From Haladaptatus sp. QDMS2 (GTDB lineage: Archaea > Halobacteriota > Halobacteria > Halobacteriales > Halococcaceae), in contig NZ_CP119791.1 of assembly GCF_029338295.1 (NCBI RefSeq), positions 1,178,001 to 1,242,000 of the forward strand: 64,000 bases of DNA, written 5' to 3'. The translations under genes and the position numbers were made by a program. Of the stretch, positions 14,571 to 23,254 are shown in pieces. The notes beneath the pieces are model-generated. The model did no database searches, had not been told where the DNA came from, and saw nothing but the letters and a program-made list of their open reading frames with translations. Position 1 is the stretch's first letter; every line of letters starts with the position of its first letter.

Positions 14571-16633
14571 TGCACGTTACAATCGAAGCGTGTGCGGATA
14601 ACCGGGGCCTACGCATTACAGACCCGATCGAACGCAGACAGTGTGCTCTCAGCAGTGCGAGCGAATTGGCGCCGAGACCGGTGGGTACTGAACGGTTTAC
14701 GTTTCCGGTAGACACTGCTGTCGCTGTCGAAGCCGCTGAACTAACCCTCGAGCAGTACGTGGCAACGCACGTTCGAGATGCCGAGGGTGAACTGCTCGCG
14801 GTATCAGAGCCATTTAGCACCCACGATTTGGGCACGGGAACATACAGCATCGAGTTCAATGCGCCCATCAAGATGTACATCCGGGTTGAGGGTTCACTCG
14901 AGGTCACCGCCGGCGCGACGGAGATGACCTTCGACTTCGGGGACGAAACGACGATTCTCGTCGGGGCGCGTTCGTATCACGACAATCCTGCGACGACGAT
15001 AACCACAACCGCTGACCCAGCGGACATGATGAAGGCAGTCTCCGCACTCGGGTCTGCGTTGAAAACGACCAGCTGTGAGCGGTCGTACCCGACGCTGCGC
15101 GGTCATCCTCCGATGATCGAACTGGGCGACGAGCTCGATATTCCGGAGACACTCGACACGCCGGAGACGGGTGTCACGATAGAGGTCCGGCCGTCACTCG
15201 AGGAGATATTTGTCGTCGCATCACTCGCCTACTATCTCGGCGCGACAATTAAACCGGGCGAGGAAGCACGAATCATCACTGACAATGGGTACGTCCACCC
15301 ACTCGGAGAAGGAACGGCGTTCGAACGCGAAGTTGAACGCGTTCTCAAGCAAACGTTCTTCCTCGATTGCCTCACGAGCACCGAGGGGCACTACCTCGAC
15401 TCCCTCTACGAACGAATCGTCGTCGAAGACCGGATTCAATTCGACTTCAGCGAACGCTACGCGCGGTCAATCAGCGACCAGCTTGAAATTGATTTACAGG
15501 TCCCATTCGACACCCTCGAACCGGATATGCCACAGTGGAAGCTGACGACGCACATCTCTCAGTCGCCCGAGAACGTCGAAATACTCCCGTTTCTCGTAAA
15601 CGACCTCGCGGTGATTCGGACGCCCGCAGCGCATACGGTGACTCCCTCCCACGCTCAGACGGCCGCCGTCGACGAGTTCATGCGCGACGAATTCACGCGG
15701 TCGTCTGCTGGTGGCGCGAGTCAACAGATCTCTGTCGTCCAGCCAGAATCGACCGATTCGCTCGAACAGGCGTGGGTCGGCGAAGACGCACCGATCGGTG
15801 CGACGAAAGCCACCGTCTCTGCATTTCGAAATCGACTCCATCGCGACGTTAAATACGAAGATATCGACATCACCGTCGTCTGTAACGACGAGGCGATGGT
15901 CGATGAACACAATGTCGCCGCGGACGTGTACGGGTCACGCGAAGAACTCCCGTTTACCGTCAACCTCGAGACGAACCTTACCGTCGAAGCGCTCCAGGAA
16001 ATCCTCGAATCAGATACAGATTTCTTCCATTACATCGGTCACATCGACAACGATGGGTTCCAGTGTACGGATGGGCGGTTGGATGCAGCGACCCTGGATT
16101 CGGTCGGTGTCGACGCCTTCTTGCTGAATGCGTGTCGCTCCTACAACCAGGGGATGCACCTCATCGAAGGAGGGAGTATCGGAGGTGTCGTGACGCTCGA
16201 CGACGTAATCGACAGTGGTGCGTTCCGCATCGGAAGCACGATGGCCCGGCTGCTCAACCGTGGCTTCCCACTGCGTGCAGCGCTGACTATCGCCTCAGAC
16301 CAAACTGTCATCGGGAGCCAGTATCTCGTCATCGGTGACGGGAGTGTCGACATTGCCCATGCAGAGAGCCTCATGCCATACCTCTGTGACATTCGGTCTC
16401 GCGAGGGCACCTACGACGTGAGTATTCGCACCTACCCGACGAAGTGTATGGGACTCGGGTCGGTGTTCCGACCGTATATCGGCGACAATCAACTTCACTT
16501 CCTGAGCTCAGGACACCTCAAGACGTTCACCGTCGATACGCAGACTCTCCAGGAGTTCCTCGCCCTCGAGGAGGTTCCAGTGGTACTCGATGGAATGTTC
16601 ATGTGGAGTACTGACGTCGAGTTAACCGCCTAA
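14570..16633 (+). CDS. CHAT-domain (caspase-like) protease
   Basis: The 687-residue protein has a C-terminal caspase-fold CHAT domain at about residues 430-600, with the expected catalytic pair: His491 in 'DFFHYIGHIDNDG' and Cys522 in 'AFLLNACRSYNQG', followed by 'GVVTLDDVIDSGAFRIGS'. The first 400 residues are mostly acidic beta-rich sequence that I do not recognise; there is no signal peptide or membrane span. CHAT proteases act in cell-death or stress-cleavage systems in prokaryotes. The ATG at 14570 is chosen over an in-frame TTG/GTG upstream because of the GGAGGTG site. A tiny membrane protein is encoded convergently downstream. Confidence 0.8.
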   Translation: MHVTIEACADNRGLRITDPIERRQCALSSASELAPRPVGTERFTFPVDTAVAVEAAELTLEQYVATHVRDAEGELLAVSEPFSTHDLGTGTYSIEFNAPIKMYIRVEGSLEVTAGATEMTFDFGDETTILVGARSYHDNPATTITTTADPADMMKAVSALGSALKTTSCERSYPTLRGHPPMIELGDELDIPETLDTPETGVTIEVRPSLEEIFVVASLAYYLGATIKPGEEARIITDNGYVHPLGEGTAFEREVERVLKQTFFLDCLTSTEGHYLDSLYERIVVEDRIQFDFSERYARSISDQLEIDLQVPFDTLEPDMPQWKLTTHISQSPENVEILPFLVNDLAVIRTPAAHTVTPSHAQTAAVDEFMRDEFTRSSAGGASQQISVVQPESTDSLEQAWVGEDAPIGATKATVSAFRNRLHRDVKYEDIDITVVCNDEAMVDEHNVAADVYGSREELPFTVNLETNLTVEALQEILESDTDFFHYIGHIDNDGFQCTDGRLDAATLDSVGVDAFLLNACRSYNQGMHLIEGGSIGGVVTLDDVIDSGAFRIGSTMARLLNRGFPLRAALTIASDQTVIGSQYLVIGDGSVDIAHAESLMPYLCDIRSREGTYDVSIRTYPTKCMGLGSVFRPYIGDNQLHFLSSGHLKTFTVDTQTLQEFLALEEVPVVLDGMFMWSTDVELTA

Positions 16634-16663
16634 CTGCACGCTCTGGCGTTTTAGAAATAGTCG

Positions 16664-16668
16664 TTTTT
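16664..16668 (+). terminator. Oligo-T terminator candidate after the CHAT gene
   Basis: A T5 run 31 bases after the stop, preceded by a T4 run at 16649-16652, is a plausible archaeal terminator before the convergent small gene. Confidence 0.35.
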
Positions 16669-16684
16669 GGGTCGATACCGTTAC

Positions 16685-16819
16685 TTATGGGCCAGTCCCT
16701 GGACCGCCGCCCCCGGCAATGACGTTACCTGCCTGGAAGAGGAGTAGCATCAGCGTGAACAGGACACCGACCATTCGTGGGTGCTCAGCAAGGTACTGCT
16801 TCAGTGAATCGTTGGACAT
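16685..16819 (-). CDS. 44-residue single-span membrane protein (DUF7503-like)
   Basis: The ORF begins MSNDSLKQYLAEHPRMVG, continues with a hydrophobic helix 'VLFTLMLLLFQAGNVIAG' and ends in a Gly/Pro tail (GGGGPGTGP). From memory, tiny haloarchaeal proteins with 'HPRM.GVLFT' followed by a 'QAG' helix form a family of unknown function (DUF7503, not checked). A TTTATA element (16849-16854) lies about 30-35 bases before the ATG, so the mRNA is probably leaderless. It points towards the CHAT gene; the two may be functionally linked, but they share no promoter. Confidence 0.65.
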   Translation of the reverse strand: MSNDSLKQYLAEHPRMVGVLFTLMLLLFQAGNVIAGGGGPGTGP

Positions 16820-17013
16820 TACGACTCAAAGATATACTTCGACACTCATATAAATTTTGATATAAATGTGATACAAATTTTCGAGAATTCGCAGCAATAA
16901 TCCCGTGCTATGAGATGTCACATCGTACTCCGTCCTCATTATTCCTTCGCAAGAGAGGTTCGGAGCGGACGAGCTCCCAATGGCTTAACCGGACGGCGAT
17001 GCAGAGGATGACC

Positions 17014-17427
17014 ATGGTGTACATTACACGCGGACTCGCGACTGTCCTCCTCGAATATGCCGCGGAGGCAGCCCCTGAAGGGGTTACGTTCGCACTTTCT
17101 GTGTCACCCGCGGGCGAACTGGAGGGGCACACAAAGCTCGACCCCAAAACGCCTGTATTCACCCACTTCTACCTCGCGGACGCCGGGAAATCTGTCTCTG
17201 CTGTGTTCGGCGTCGACCTCGGCACACCCGCTGGCCAGACGCAGGGCCGATTCGTCTCCCATCCCGACGGCTTCGACGAACTCGCCATCACGGACGACCT
17301 CCATGGCACAGTGTTCGTCGCCACGCCGCCGTGGGACGAAGACGGTCTCCGTGCGTTCGACCGCAGCGGCGTCGAGCAATCGCTGACCGTTCTCGATGCA
17401 GAACCGCCAGAAGACGTCCTCGCCTAA
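17014..17427 (+). CDS. Conserved haloarchaeal protein of unknown function
   Basis: The 137-residue protein begins MVYITRGLATVLLEYAAE and contains 'KTPVFTHFYLADAGKSVSAVFGVDLG', 'TQGRFVSHPDG' and 'LHGTVFVATPPW'. I recognise the sequence type as a conserved haloarchaeal family without assigned function. Other in-frame ATGs exist at 17008 and further upstream; the start at 17014 gives the conserved N-terminus and follows a GAGG site. It converges on the ribbon-helix-helix gene with no gap. Confidence 0.6.
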   Translation: MVYITRGLATVLLEYAAEAAPEGVTFALSVSPAGELEGHTKLDPKTPVFTHFYLADAGKSVSAVFGVDLGTPAGQTQGRFVSHPDGFDELAITDDLHGTVFVATPPWDEDGLRAFDRSGVEQSLTVLDAEPPEDVLA

Positions 17428-17637
17428 CTACTTCAGGTAGCCGAGTTCGCGCAATTGCCGGGTGACTTCTTCGAACTCCGCCTCCGTGAGTTCACCCTTT
17501 CGCTGGTGTTGGACCACGATGCTCCGAAGGAGAAATCGGACGAGGTCGCCAGTACTGGAAAAACTCGTCCCCTCGATGGTCTCTTCGACTTTGTCGGCGA
17601 GTTCCTTCGAGATAGACACCGACGTGTACTTGGTCAT
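17428..17637 (-). CDS. Ribbon-helix-helix (CopG-like) DNA-binding protein
   Basis: The 69-residue protein starts MTKYTSVSISKELADKVEE and has the ribbon-helix-helix layout: beta strand 'YTSVSIS', helix 'ELADKVEETIEG', and helix 'STGDLVRFLLRSIVVQH'. It is probably a dimeric repressor. It lies 32 bases downstream of aglJ on the same strand; a TATA-like TACATATTTTG inside the end of aglJ may give it its own transcript. Whether it controls the glycosylation genes is not known. Confidence 0.75.
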   Translation of the reverse strand: MTKYTSVSISKELADKVEETIEGTSFSSTGDLVRFLLRSIVVQHQRKGELTEAEFEEVTRQLRELGYLK

Positions 17638-17669
17638 GTGTGGCGCGAGGGGTTCGCTCAAAATATGTA

Positions 17670-18662
17670 TTACGCCCGTTTGTCCCGACTCGTCGTCGCG
17701 GACTCGACCTGACGGGAATCCGATACGTCATCCATCGGTTCGCGCCGATAGCGGGCAATCTCCTCCAGCCGGCGGGTCTGCTCCCGGTTGAGTGTGACGA
17801 TGAGGTCAGAGAGTACCCCGAACATCAGCAACTGCATCCCAAACAGCAAGAAGAACGCGGAGACGACGGCGAGTGCCTCGTGTGAGATGCCCAGGGTGAA
17901 ATATTCGACCCCGACGTAGGCGGCAATCACGAGTCCCACGACCGAACTCAACCCGGCCACGCTTCCGAAGTAAAATAGCGGATTGTTCGTCTTCGCGAGT
18001 TTGTACAACGTCATCAAAATGACGCCCCCGTCGCGCAACGGGTGGAGGTTCGTGTCCGACGCGTCCGGACGCGCTCCGTAGTGGATGTCCACTACCGTCG
18101 TCGTGACGCCGTGTTTGACACACTCGACGGCGAGTTCGGTTTCGATACCGAACCCGTCCGCGAACAGGCCAAGCGACTCGACTGACTCTCGCGTAAACGC
18201 TCGATACCCGCTCAGAATGTCGCGCAGGTCGCGCCCGTGGATGAATTCGAATGCCCGGTTGATGATTCGATTTCCGGTTCGGTTCAGCCGCGACATGGCA
18301 TTTTGCTCCATGCTCGCGAACCGGTCGCCGATGACGTGTTCTGCGGCCCCCGCGAACAACGGTTCGAGCATCGTCGGCGCGTCCGACGGGCGATACGTTC
18401 CGTCACCGTCCACCATCAGGACGTACCGGGCGTCGATGTTGCGAATACCCTCGCGGACGGCCTGGCCCTTCCCGCTGCCCGATTGTACGACGACGCGAGC
18501 GCCGTGGTCTGCGGCGATTTCGCGGGTTCCGTCAGAAGAGTGACCATCGACGACGAGGACGTTCCTGAGTCCCTCTGCGTGAAATCCATCGATGACCGAC
18601 CCGATGGTTGCGGCTTCGTCGAGAGTCGGAATCAGCACGCACACGTCCTCGCGGGAATCCAT
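17670..18662 (-). CDS. aglJ: Dolichyl-phosphate glycosyltransferase AglJ
   Basis: The 330-residue GT2 enzyme has a nucleotide-sugar binding domain with 'VLIPTLDEAATIGSVID', 'VVDGHSSDGT' and the DxD-type 'MVDGDGTY' (Asp85/Asp87), then two C-terminal membrane helices (about 235-260 and 270-295). It closely fits AglJ, which in Haloferax volcanii adds the first sugar to dolichol phosphate for S-layer N-glycosylation. The context (flippase, AglG-like enzyme and AglB nearby) supports this. The last 40 residues are a hydrophilic cytoplasmic tail. Confidence 0.85.
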   Translation of the reverse strand: MDSREDVCVLIPTLDEAATIGSVIDGFHAEGLRNVLVVDGHSSDGTREIAADHGARVVVQSGSGKGQAVREGIRNIDARYVLMVDGDGTYRPSDAPTMLEPLFAGAAEHVIGDRFASMEQNAMSRLNRTGNRIINRAFEFIHGRDLRDILSGYRAFTRESVESLGLFADGFGIETELAVECVKHGVTTTVVDIHYGARPDASDTNLHPLRDGGVILMTLYKLAKTNNPLFYFGSVAGLSSVVGLVIAAYVGVEYFTLGISHEALAVVSAFFLLFGMQLLMFGVLSDLIVTLNREQTRRLEEIARYRREPMDDVSDSRQVESATTSRDKRA

Positions 18663-18734
18663 TGTATGCTGGTCGTCTCTGGGTCTGCAAAAGCCTTCTC
18701 CTCGGTGAATCCGTGGTGACGACTGCGCTCGGTT

Positions 18735-20264
18735 TTACCGGCTGAACCGAGTGACGAACGCCCTGAGTCGTCCGAGGTCGAGCCCGAACCGTGACTCGAC
18801 GCTATCGAGCAACACGAGTTCCTCAGGCCCGACTCCGAATCGGAGAACGGCGAGCAAATACCCGCCTGCGACAGCAAGACTCACGGCTCCCGTTGCAACC
18901 ACGTCGCCTCCTAACTGGTCGGTCACCAGTACGTACCCGATGAGACTCAGAACGAGCGCCGACCCGGCAAGTCTGAGGAGCGACTCCGTGAACGGCTGGA
19001 TGCCTGTCTCGCGATATAGCTGGTACGAATAGAGCGCGTTGAGCAACACGTACGCGACGGCGGTGGCGACGGCGGCCCCGAGGACGCCGTATCGTGGAAT
19101 GAGCAACACGTTGAGGACGAAATTCACCGCCGCCACGAGGGTGTTGTCGTACATGATGAGTCGCGTTCGGCCGAGCGACGTCAGCGCGTCGCTGTTCGGC
19201 CCGGCGATTGCATGGCTGAAGAACGCGACAGAGAGGACGCTCAGCGCGAGCGCCCCTGAGACGTACTGCTCGCCGAAGGTAACGCGAATGCTCTGCTCGG
19301 GGAACAGTGCCACGACGACGAACAGCGGGACCGTCACCGTGAATATCCACTTCGTAACGACCTGATAGAGGGTTCGCATGCTCTCCGTATCACCATCTGC
19401 GTACAGTTCCGCGATGACGGGCATGAAGATGAACCCGAAGGAGCTCAACATCGTCGTCAGGAGCAGGGCAATCGGATAGATGGTGTTGTACACGCCCACG
19501 TCGCCAGTCGAGGAGAAGTAGCCGAGCATGAACGTATCCATGTCCGCGAAGACGAACGTCATCACCGTGGAGACGACCAGCGGAGCGGAGAACAACAGGA
19601 GGTCGCTGTGCATCGGTTCGTACCGGCTGGTGCGGTCGAACAATGTGGTTCGTGTATAGAGGAAGTAGACACCAAGGGTCGCTGCTCCGAGGTAGGAAAA
19701 GACGTACGCCCACGCGACGCCAGTCGCACCGAATCCAATCGAGAGCACCGCGAGGATGCCGACGAATCGGAGGGTCGGCAGCGAGATGTTCTGGATGTAC
19801 ACCTTCGGGAGCGAGAGTTTGAGCCCCTGGACGCTTCCGACGGCCAGTTTCATCACGGCGGCGAGTGGAATCGCGAGCGCGAAGATTCTGAGGACCGGCG
19901 CAGTCGCCGGGTCGGTGAACACCACCCGGGCGATGGTCGGCGCGAACACGACGATGAGCAAGCTCGCGAGAAGCGAAAGCGGGACCCCAACCTGGAACGC
20001 GGAGACGAGGACGCCACGACGACGGGCGTCGTCCGAAAACGTCGGGAGATAGCGTCCGATGCCCGTATTCAAGCCGAGGAGCACGACGGTCGAGACAATC
20101 GTCGCCGTCGTGATACCGAGCGAAACCGCCCCGTAGTTTACCGGCCCGAGCACACGGGCGATGACTAACTTCGCGACGAACGAGATGGCGAGTTCGACGA
20201 AGAGTCCGACGAAGAGAATCCCTCCGCCTTTGAACAACGTTCTAAGGGCGGCGTTCGTAGACAC
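18735..20264 (-). CDS. Oligosaccharide flippase (Wzx/MATE-like, AglR-type)
   Basis: The 509-residue protein has about 14 predicted membrane spans and the polysaccharide-transporter start 'TLFKGGGILFVGLFVELAISFVAK' with 'LGPVNYGAVSLGI'. Wzx-type flippases move lipid-linked oligosaccharides across the membrane. In Haloferax, AglR has been linked to translocation of the dolichol-bound sugar. Its place between aglJ and the other glycosyltransferases suggests it delivers the lipid-linked glycan to AglB outside. The sugar specificity cannot be told. Confidence 0.82.
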   Translation of the reverse strand: MSTNAALRTLFKGGGILFVGLFVELAISFVAKLVIARVLGPVNYGAVSLGITTATIVSTVVLLGLNTGIGRYLPTFSDDARRRGVLVSAFQVGVPLSLLASLLIVVFAPTIARVVFTDPATAPVLRIFALAIPLAAVMKLAVGSVQGLKLSLPKVYIQNISLPTLRFVGILAVLSIGFGATGVAWAYVFSYLGAATLGVYFLYTRTTLFDRTSRYEPMHSDLLLFSAPLVVSTVMTFVFADMDTFMLGYFSSTGDVGVYNTIYPIALLLTTMLSSFGFIFMPVIAELYADGDTESMRTLYQVVTKWIFTVTVPLFVVVALFPEQSIRVTFGEQYVSGALALSVLSVAFFSHAIAGPNSDALTSLGRTRLIMYDNTLVAAVNFVLNVLLIPRYGVLGAAVATAVAYVLLNALYSYQLYRETGIQPFTESLLRLAGSALVLSLIGYVLVTDQLGGDVVATGAVSLAVAGGYLLAVLRFGVGPEELVLLDSVESRFGLDLGRLRAFVTRFSR

Positions 20265-20336
20265 GCTTACACCGCCTCGTTCGTGCTGACTGACGTATTA
20301 GTTGTGGATTTCACGGTCGCTGAGTTCCGTCGTAGC

Positions 20337-21224
20337 TTAATCAGAGGATGCGGTGGATGGATTCGAAGACCGTTCGCTCCGGGTTTCGTGGGCCACGGCG
20401 TACTGGGCCAGTTCTGGTGGGATTTCGACCACGATGTCCTCGTAGGTCGGGCGGGCACTCATCTCGAAAATCTCTCGCCAGTTTTTCTTTCGAGCGGTGT
20501 ACACCCGCCCGTCGAGCACACCCGCGAGGATGCCTGCCGCGAATATCGGCACTCCGGCAACCGCGATGTGTGGCGGGTGCTTTCGGAGCAGAAACTGGAA
20601 GATTTGCGTCGGTGAGAAGCCAATCTGGTACAGTCCCTTCGCCGAGCGAAACGACCGCCGAGCCCGCCGACGCGCGCTCGGTTTCGAGGACGTGACGTTT
20701 TGCGTGTTCTTCACCGGAAGGTAGCGCAGCACGCCCCGGTCTTCGAGACGGTCTGTCAATTCGTGGTCCTCGCCGCGCATGAGGGGACTGTAGCCACCGA
20801 CAGAGCGGAGTAATTCTCGCGGTGCGATGAACAGGTTTCCGGCGGTACGGAGGGCGATGTCGCCCTCTGCTTCGAGAAGGTCGTGATAGACTTCCAGGAT
20901 GCCCGCGAGGAGGGTGTCGTAGGTCTGGTCTAAATCGTAGTTGGCGATGATGTGCGCTCCGCGAGCGATTTCGAGAGCAAGCTGTCGCCCCTCCCCTCGA
21001 TTACACCCTGGTTCGACGTGGAGTCGAATCGCGTCGTGGGCTGCGGCGAACGACCGGAGGATCGAGAGACTTCCATCGTTGCTCCCGGCGTCCACGATGA
21101 CGATCTCGGAATCGGCGGGTCGCTCTTGGAGGATGCTCTCCAGACTCGACCGTAGCGTCGCCCCCTGATTGTAGTGGGTGATGCAGATCGAGTACGTCCA
21201 CTGGCGGTCCCGCGATTCGCTCAT
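20337..21224 (-). CDS. GT2 family glycosyltransferase
   Basis: The 295-residue GT-A protein has 'YSICITHYNQGATLRSSLE', 'EIVIVDAGSNDGS' and the nucleotide-sugar motif 'YDLDQTYDT' (Asp97/Asp99), then 'GYSPLMRGEDHELTDRLEDRG' for the acceptor site. A C-terminal hydrophobic segment near residue 225-245 may anchor it. Its start overlaps the stop of the GT4 gene upstream (ATGA), so it belongs to the aglG operon. It probably adds a later sugar of the N-glycan; the specificity is unknown. Confidence 0.82.
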   Translation of the reverse strand: MSESRDRQWTYSICITHYNQGATLRSSLESILQERPADSEIVIVDAGSNDGSLSILRSFAAAHDAIRLHVEPGCNRGEGRQLALEIARGAHIIANYDLDQTYDTLLAGILEVYHDLLEAEGDIALRTAGNLFIAPRELLRSVGGYSPLMRGEDHELTDRLEDRGVLRYLPVKNTQNVTSSKPSARRRARRSFRSAKGLYQIGFSPTQIFQFLLRKHPPHIAVAGVPIFAAGILAGVLDGRVYTARKKNWREIFEMSARPTYEDIVVEIPPELAQYAVAHETRSERSSNPSTASSD

Positions 21225-22228
21225 TGCTGGTCTGTCACGATGGTTCGTAACGCCGACTCATAGACCTGTCCTATCGACGCCCAATCGTAGCGCTTGCTCG
21301 CCGCTCGCATTGCCGCCGTATCGGTCGTCTCTTTTGCAGTCTGAATCGCCTCGGCGATGGCAGCTGGGTCGAGTGAGCAGAACGTCGCGAGGCCGGAGAA
21401 CCGTCCCTCAGCGTGGCCACGGAGTTGGACGACAGGGAGTCCTACTGACCCGTATTCGAGTACTTTGAGCGTATGAGCGTCGTCCACGAGCGAGATACCG
21501 ACGTCCGCCGCGTGCAGGTAGCCGGGAACGTCGTCGTGGGGAACAGTTCCGAGATACACCACGTTCTCTCGGGCAGTGGCCGCGGTGCTGACCTGTGATT
21601 CGAGGCCCCCCGTGCCGAGGACGACGAGCGTCCAGTCCGACAGGTAGGTCATTGCTTCGAGTAGGTGCTCGATGTTGTAAATCGGCTCGAGTCCGCCAAC
21701 GTAGATGACGACGTTCCCGGCGACACCCTCGTCGTCGAGCCGTCGCTGGGCCCGATTCAGGGTCTCATCGGACGGGTTCGCAAACCGGTCGAACGAGACC
21801 CCGAGGTCAGTCTGCGTGGCCAGCCGGGCGTACCGACGAACTCGCTGTGCCTCTTCGTCGTAGACGTAGAGAACGTGGTCTGCGAGGGCGAACGACACGT
21901 TTTCTAACAGCCGAACGGGCAGCGAGAGCCACCGGGGATGCGTTTCCGAGAACTGTCTGATTGGGTCGATGTGGTCTACGAGCAGGGGCTTCGAGAAGAC
22001 AACGGAGAGAAGCGTCCCGGCGATGGCCCCCGCTCTGGTCGTCCCGACGACGACATCGTACGAATTTCGCTCACGCATTGACTGGACGAGCGTCCGAGGA
22101 GTGGTTCCCCGGAGCGTCACGTCGAACCCCTGCGTCATGAGATACTCGGCGATTTTCCGCCGCCCCACACTGATGTCCTCGGGTTTGTCCGGCGTCAACC
22201 AGAGGACGCGAATCGGCGACTCGCTCAT
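21221..22228 (-). CDS. GT4 family glycosyltransferase
   Basis: The 335-residue GT-B protein starts MSESPIRVLWLTPDKPED. It has a C-terminal donor-binding domain with 'VVIYVGGLEPIYNIEHLLEAM', 'LGTVPHDDVPGYLHAADVGIS' and 'KVLEYGSVGLPVV', typical of GT4. The ATG at 22228 overlaps the upstream AglG-like stop by four bases (ATGA), so the in-frame GTG at 22234 is not preferred. It sits between two GT2 genes in the glycosylation operon. Confidence 0.82.
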   Translation of the reverse strand: MSESPIRVLWLTPDKPEDISVGRRKIAEYLMTQGFDVTLRGTTPRTLVQSMRERNSYDVVVGTTRAGAIAGTLLSVVFSKPLLVDHIDPIRQFSETHPRWLSLPVRLLENVSFALADHVLYVYDEEAQRVRRYARLATQTDLGVSFDRFANPSDETLNRAQRRLDDEGVAGNVVIYVGGLEPIYNIEHLLEAMTYLSDWTLVVLGTGGLESQVSTAATARENVVYLGTVPHDDVPGYLHAADVGISLVDDAHTLKVLEYGSVGLPVVQLRGHAEGRFSGLATFCSLDPAAIAEAIQTAKETTDTAAMRAASKRYDWASIGQVYESALRTIVTDQQ

Positions 22229-23145
22229 CTCCACTTCGTCATCCCGTAGCCATACCCGAGTCCGACCACTCCGGTGAACACGAACAGCATCACCAGCTGC
22301 ACCAGTCCCGACAGCGACGGGTGAAAGAGGAGCCGTTTGGCTCGGCGTGGCGCGAACTCCGTGAGCAATCGCCCGAGGAAGTCGGATTCTTCGCCGCTCG
22401 ATTCAGGCACCAGCACTTCCATCCCGCGTTTCGAGTAGCCCTGCCAGAACGCCCGCCGCAGGAGCCACTTCGGGTCGGTTCGGTAGGCGAACACCTTGTG
22501 GGCGACGCAAGCGTCGGGGGTGTAGTAGACGCCTCGACCGTACTCGTTGCGTAGGCGGGCACAGAGTTCCGTCTCGCCGCCCTGGAGGTGTTTGTCGCCC
22601 TTCCGACCGCCGATGTCGGTGTCGAACCCCTCCAGTTCGGAGAAGATGTCGCGTCTGAACGAGATGTTGGAGCCGAAGGTGTTTCGCACCTCGCCGGGGG
22701 CGTCTGCGAAGCCGCGATGGGTGACGCCGACGAGCCAGTAGAACTCCGCGGGCAAGAAGTCGGGTTTGCCGGCCACCCAGTCTGCGGTCATCGTGCCACC
22801 CGCGGCGAGTGCGTCGTGTTGGTCGTAGACGGCGACGAGTTCTTCGAGCCAGTCGGGTTCTGCCACGGCATCGTCGTCGATGAAGGCGACCACGTCACCG
22901 TCTGCGAGTTCCGCGCCGGTGTTTCGGCTTGCAAGGAGGCCGCGATTCTCGCTGTTCAGGTGGATGCGAACGTCCTCGTGCGGGCCGTAGTCTTCGAGGA
23001 CGCGCTCGTAAACGTCGGGCGTGCCGTCGACCACGACGACGAGTTCGCGGTCTGTGTGGGTCTGGGCGAGGACGCTCGCTGCGGCCTCGCGGAAGGCGTC
23101 GTAAAGGTCGAGTGAATACGTACAGAGGACGACTGAAACCCGCAT
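22225..23145 (-). CDS. aglG: AglG-like dolichyl-phosphate glycosyltransferase
   Basis: The 306-residue GT2 enzyme has 'VSVVLCTYSLDLYDAF', 'ELVVVVDGTPDVYERVL', the metal/nucleotide motif 'AFIDDDAVAEPDW' (Asp90-92) and 'GGRKGDKHLQGGETELCARL'. A hydrophobic C-terminal helix (about 280-300) should anchor it in the membrane. This matches AglG, which adds the second sugar (a hexuronic acid in Haloferax volcanii). It is divergent from aglB and is the first gene of the minus-strand operon. The sugar is inferred from the family, not visible here. Confidence 0.78.
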   Translation of the reverse strand: MRVSVVLCTYSLDLYDAFREAAASVLAQTHTDRELVVVVDGTPDVYERVLEDYGPHEDVRIHLNSENRGLLASRNTGAELADGDVVAFIDDDAVAEPDWLEELVAVYDQHDALAAGGTMTADWVAGKPDFLPAEFYWLVGVTHRGFADAPGEVRNTFGSNISFRRDIFSELEGFDTDIGGRKGDKHLQGGETELCARLRNEYGRGVYYTPDACVAHKVFAYRTDPKWLLRRAFWQGYSKRGMEVLVPESSGEESDFLGRLLTEFAPRRAKRLLFHPSLSGLVQLVMLFVFTGVVGLGYGYGMTKWR

Positions 23146-23223
23146 TTCACTGACATCGGCGGCGTTCGTCCAAAGGCGTTTTCCTTTCGGTTCATTGCTG
23201 GCGCTGACAACCAGATAACAAGG

Positions 23224-23229
23224 TTTATG
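23224..23229 (+). promoter_or_regulatory. TATA box for aglB
   Basis: TTTATG lies 26-31 bases before the aglB ATG at 23255, predicting a leaderless or nearly leaderless aglB mRNA. Confidence 0.5.
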
Positions 23230-23254
23230 CGCGTTTTCCTAGTCAAGACAGACA

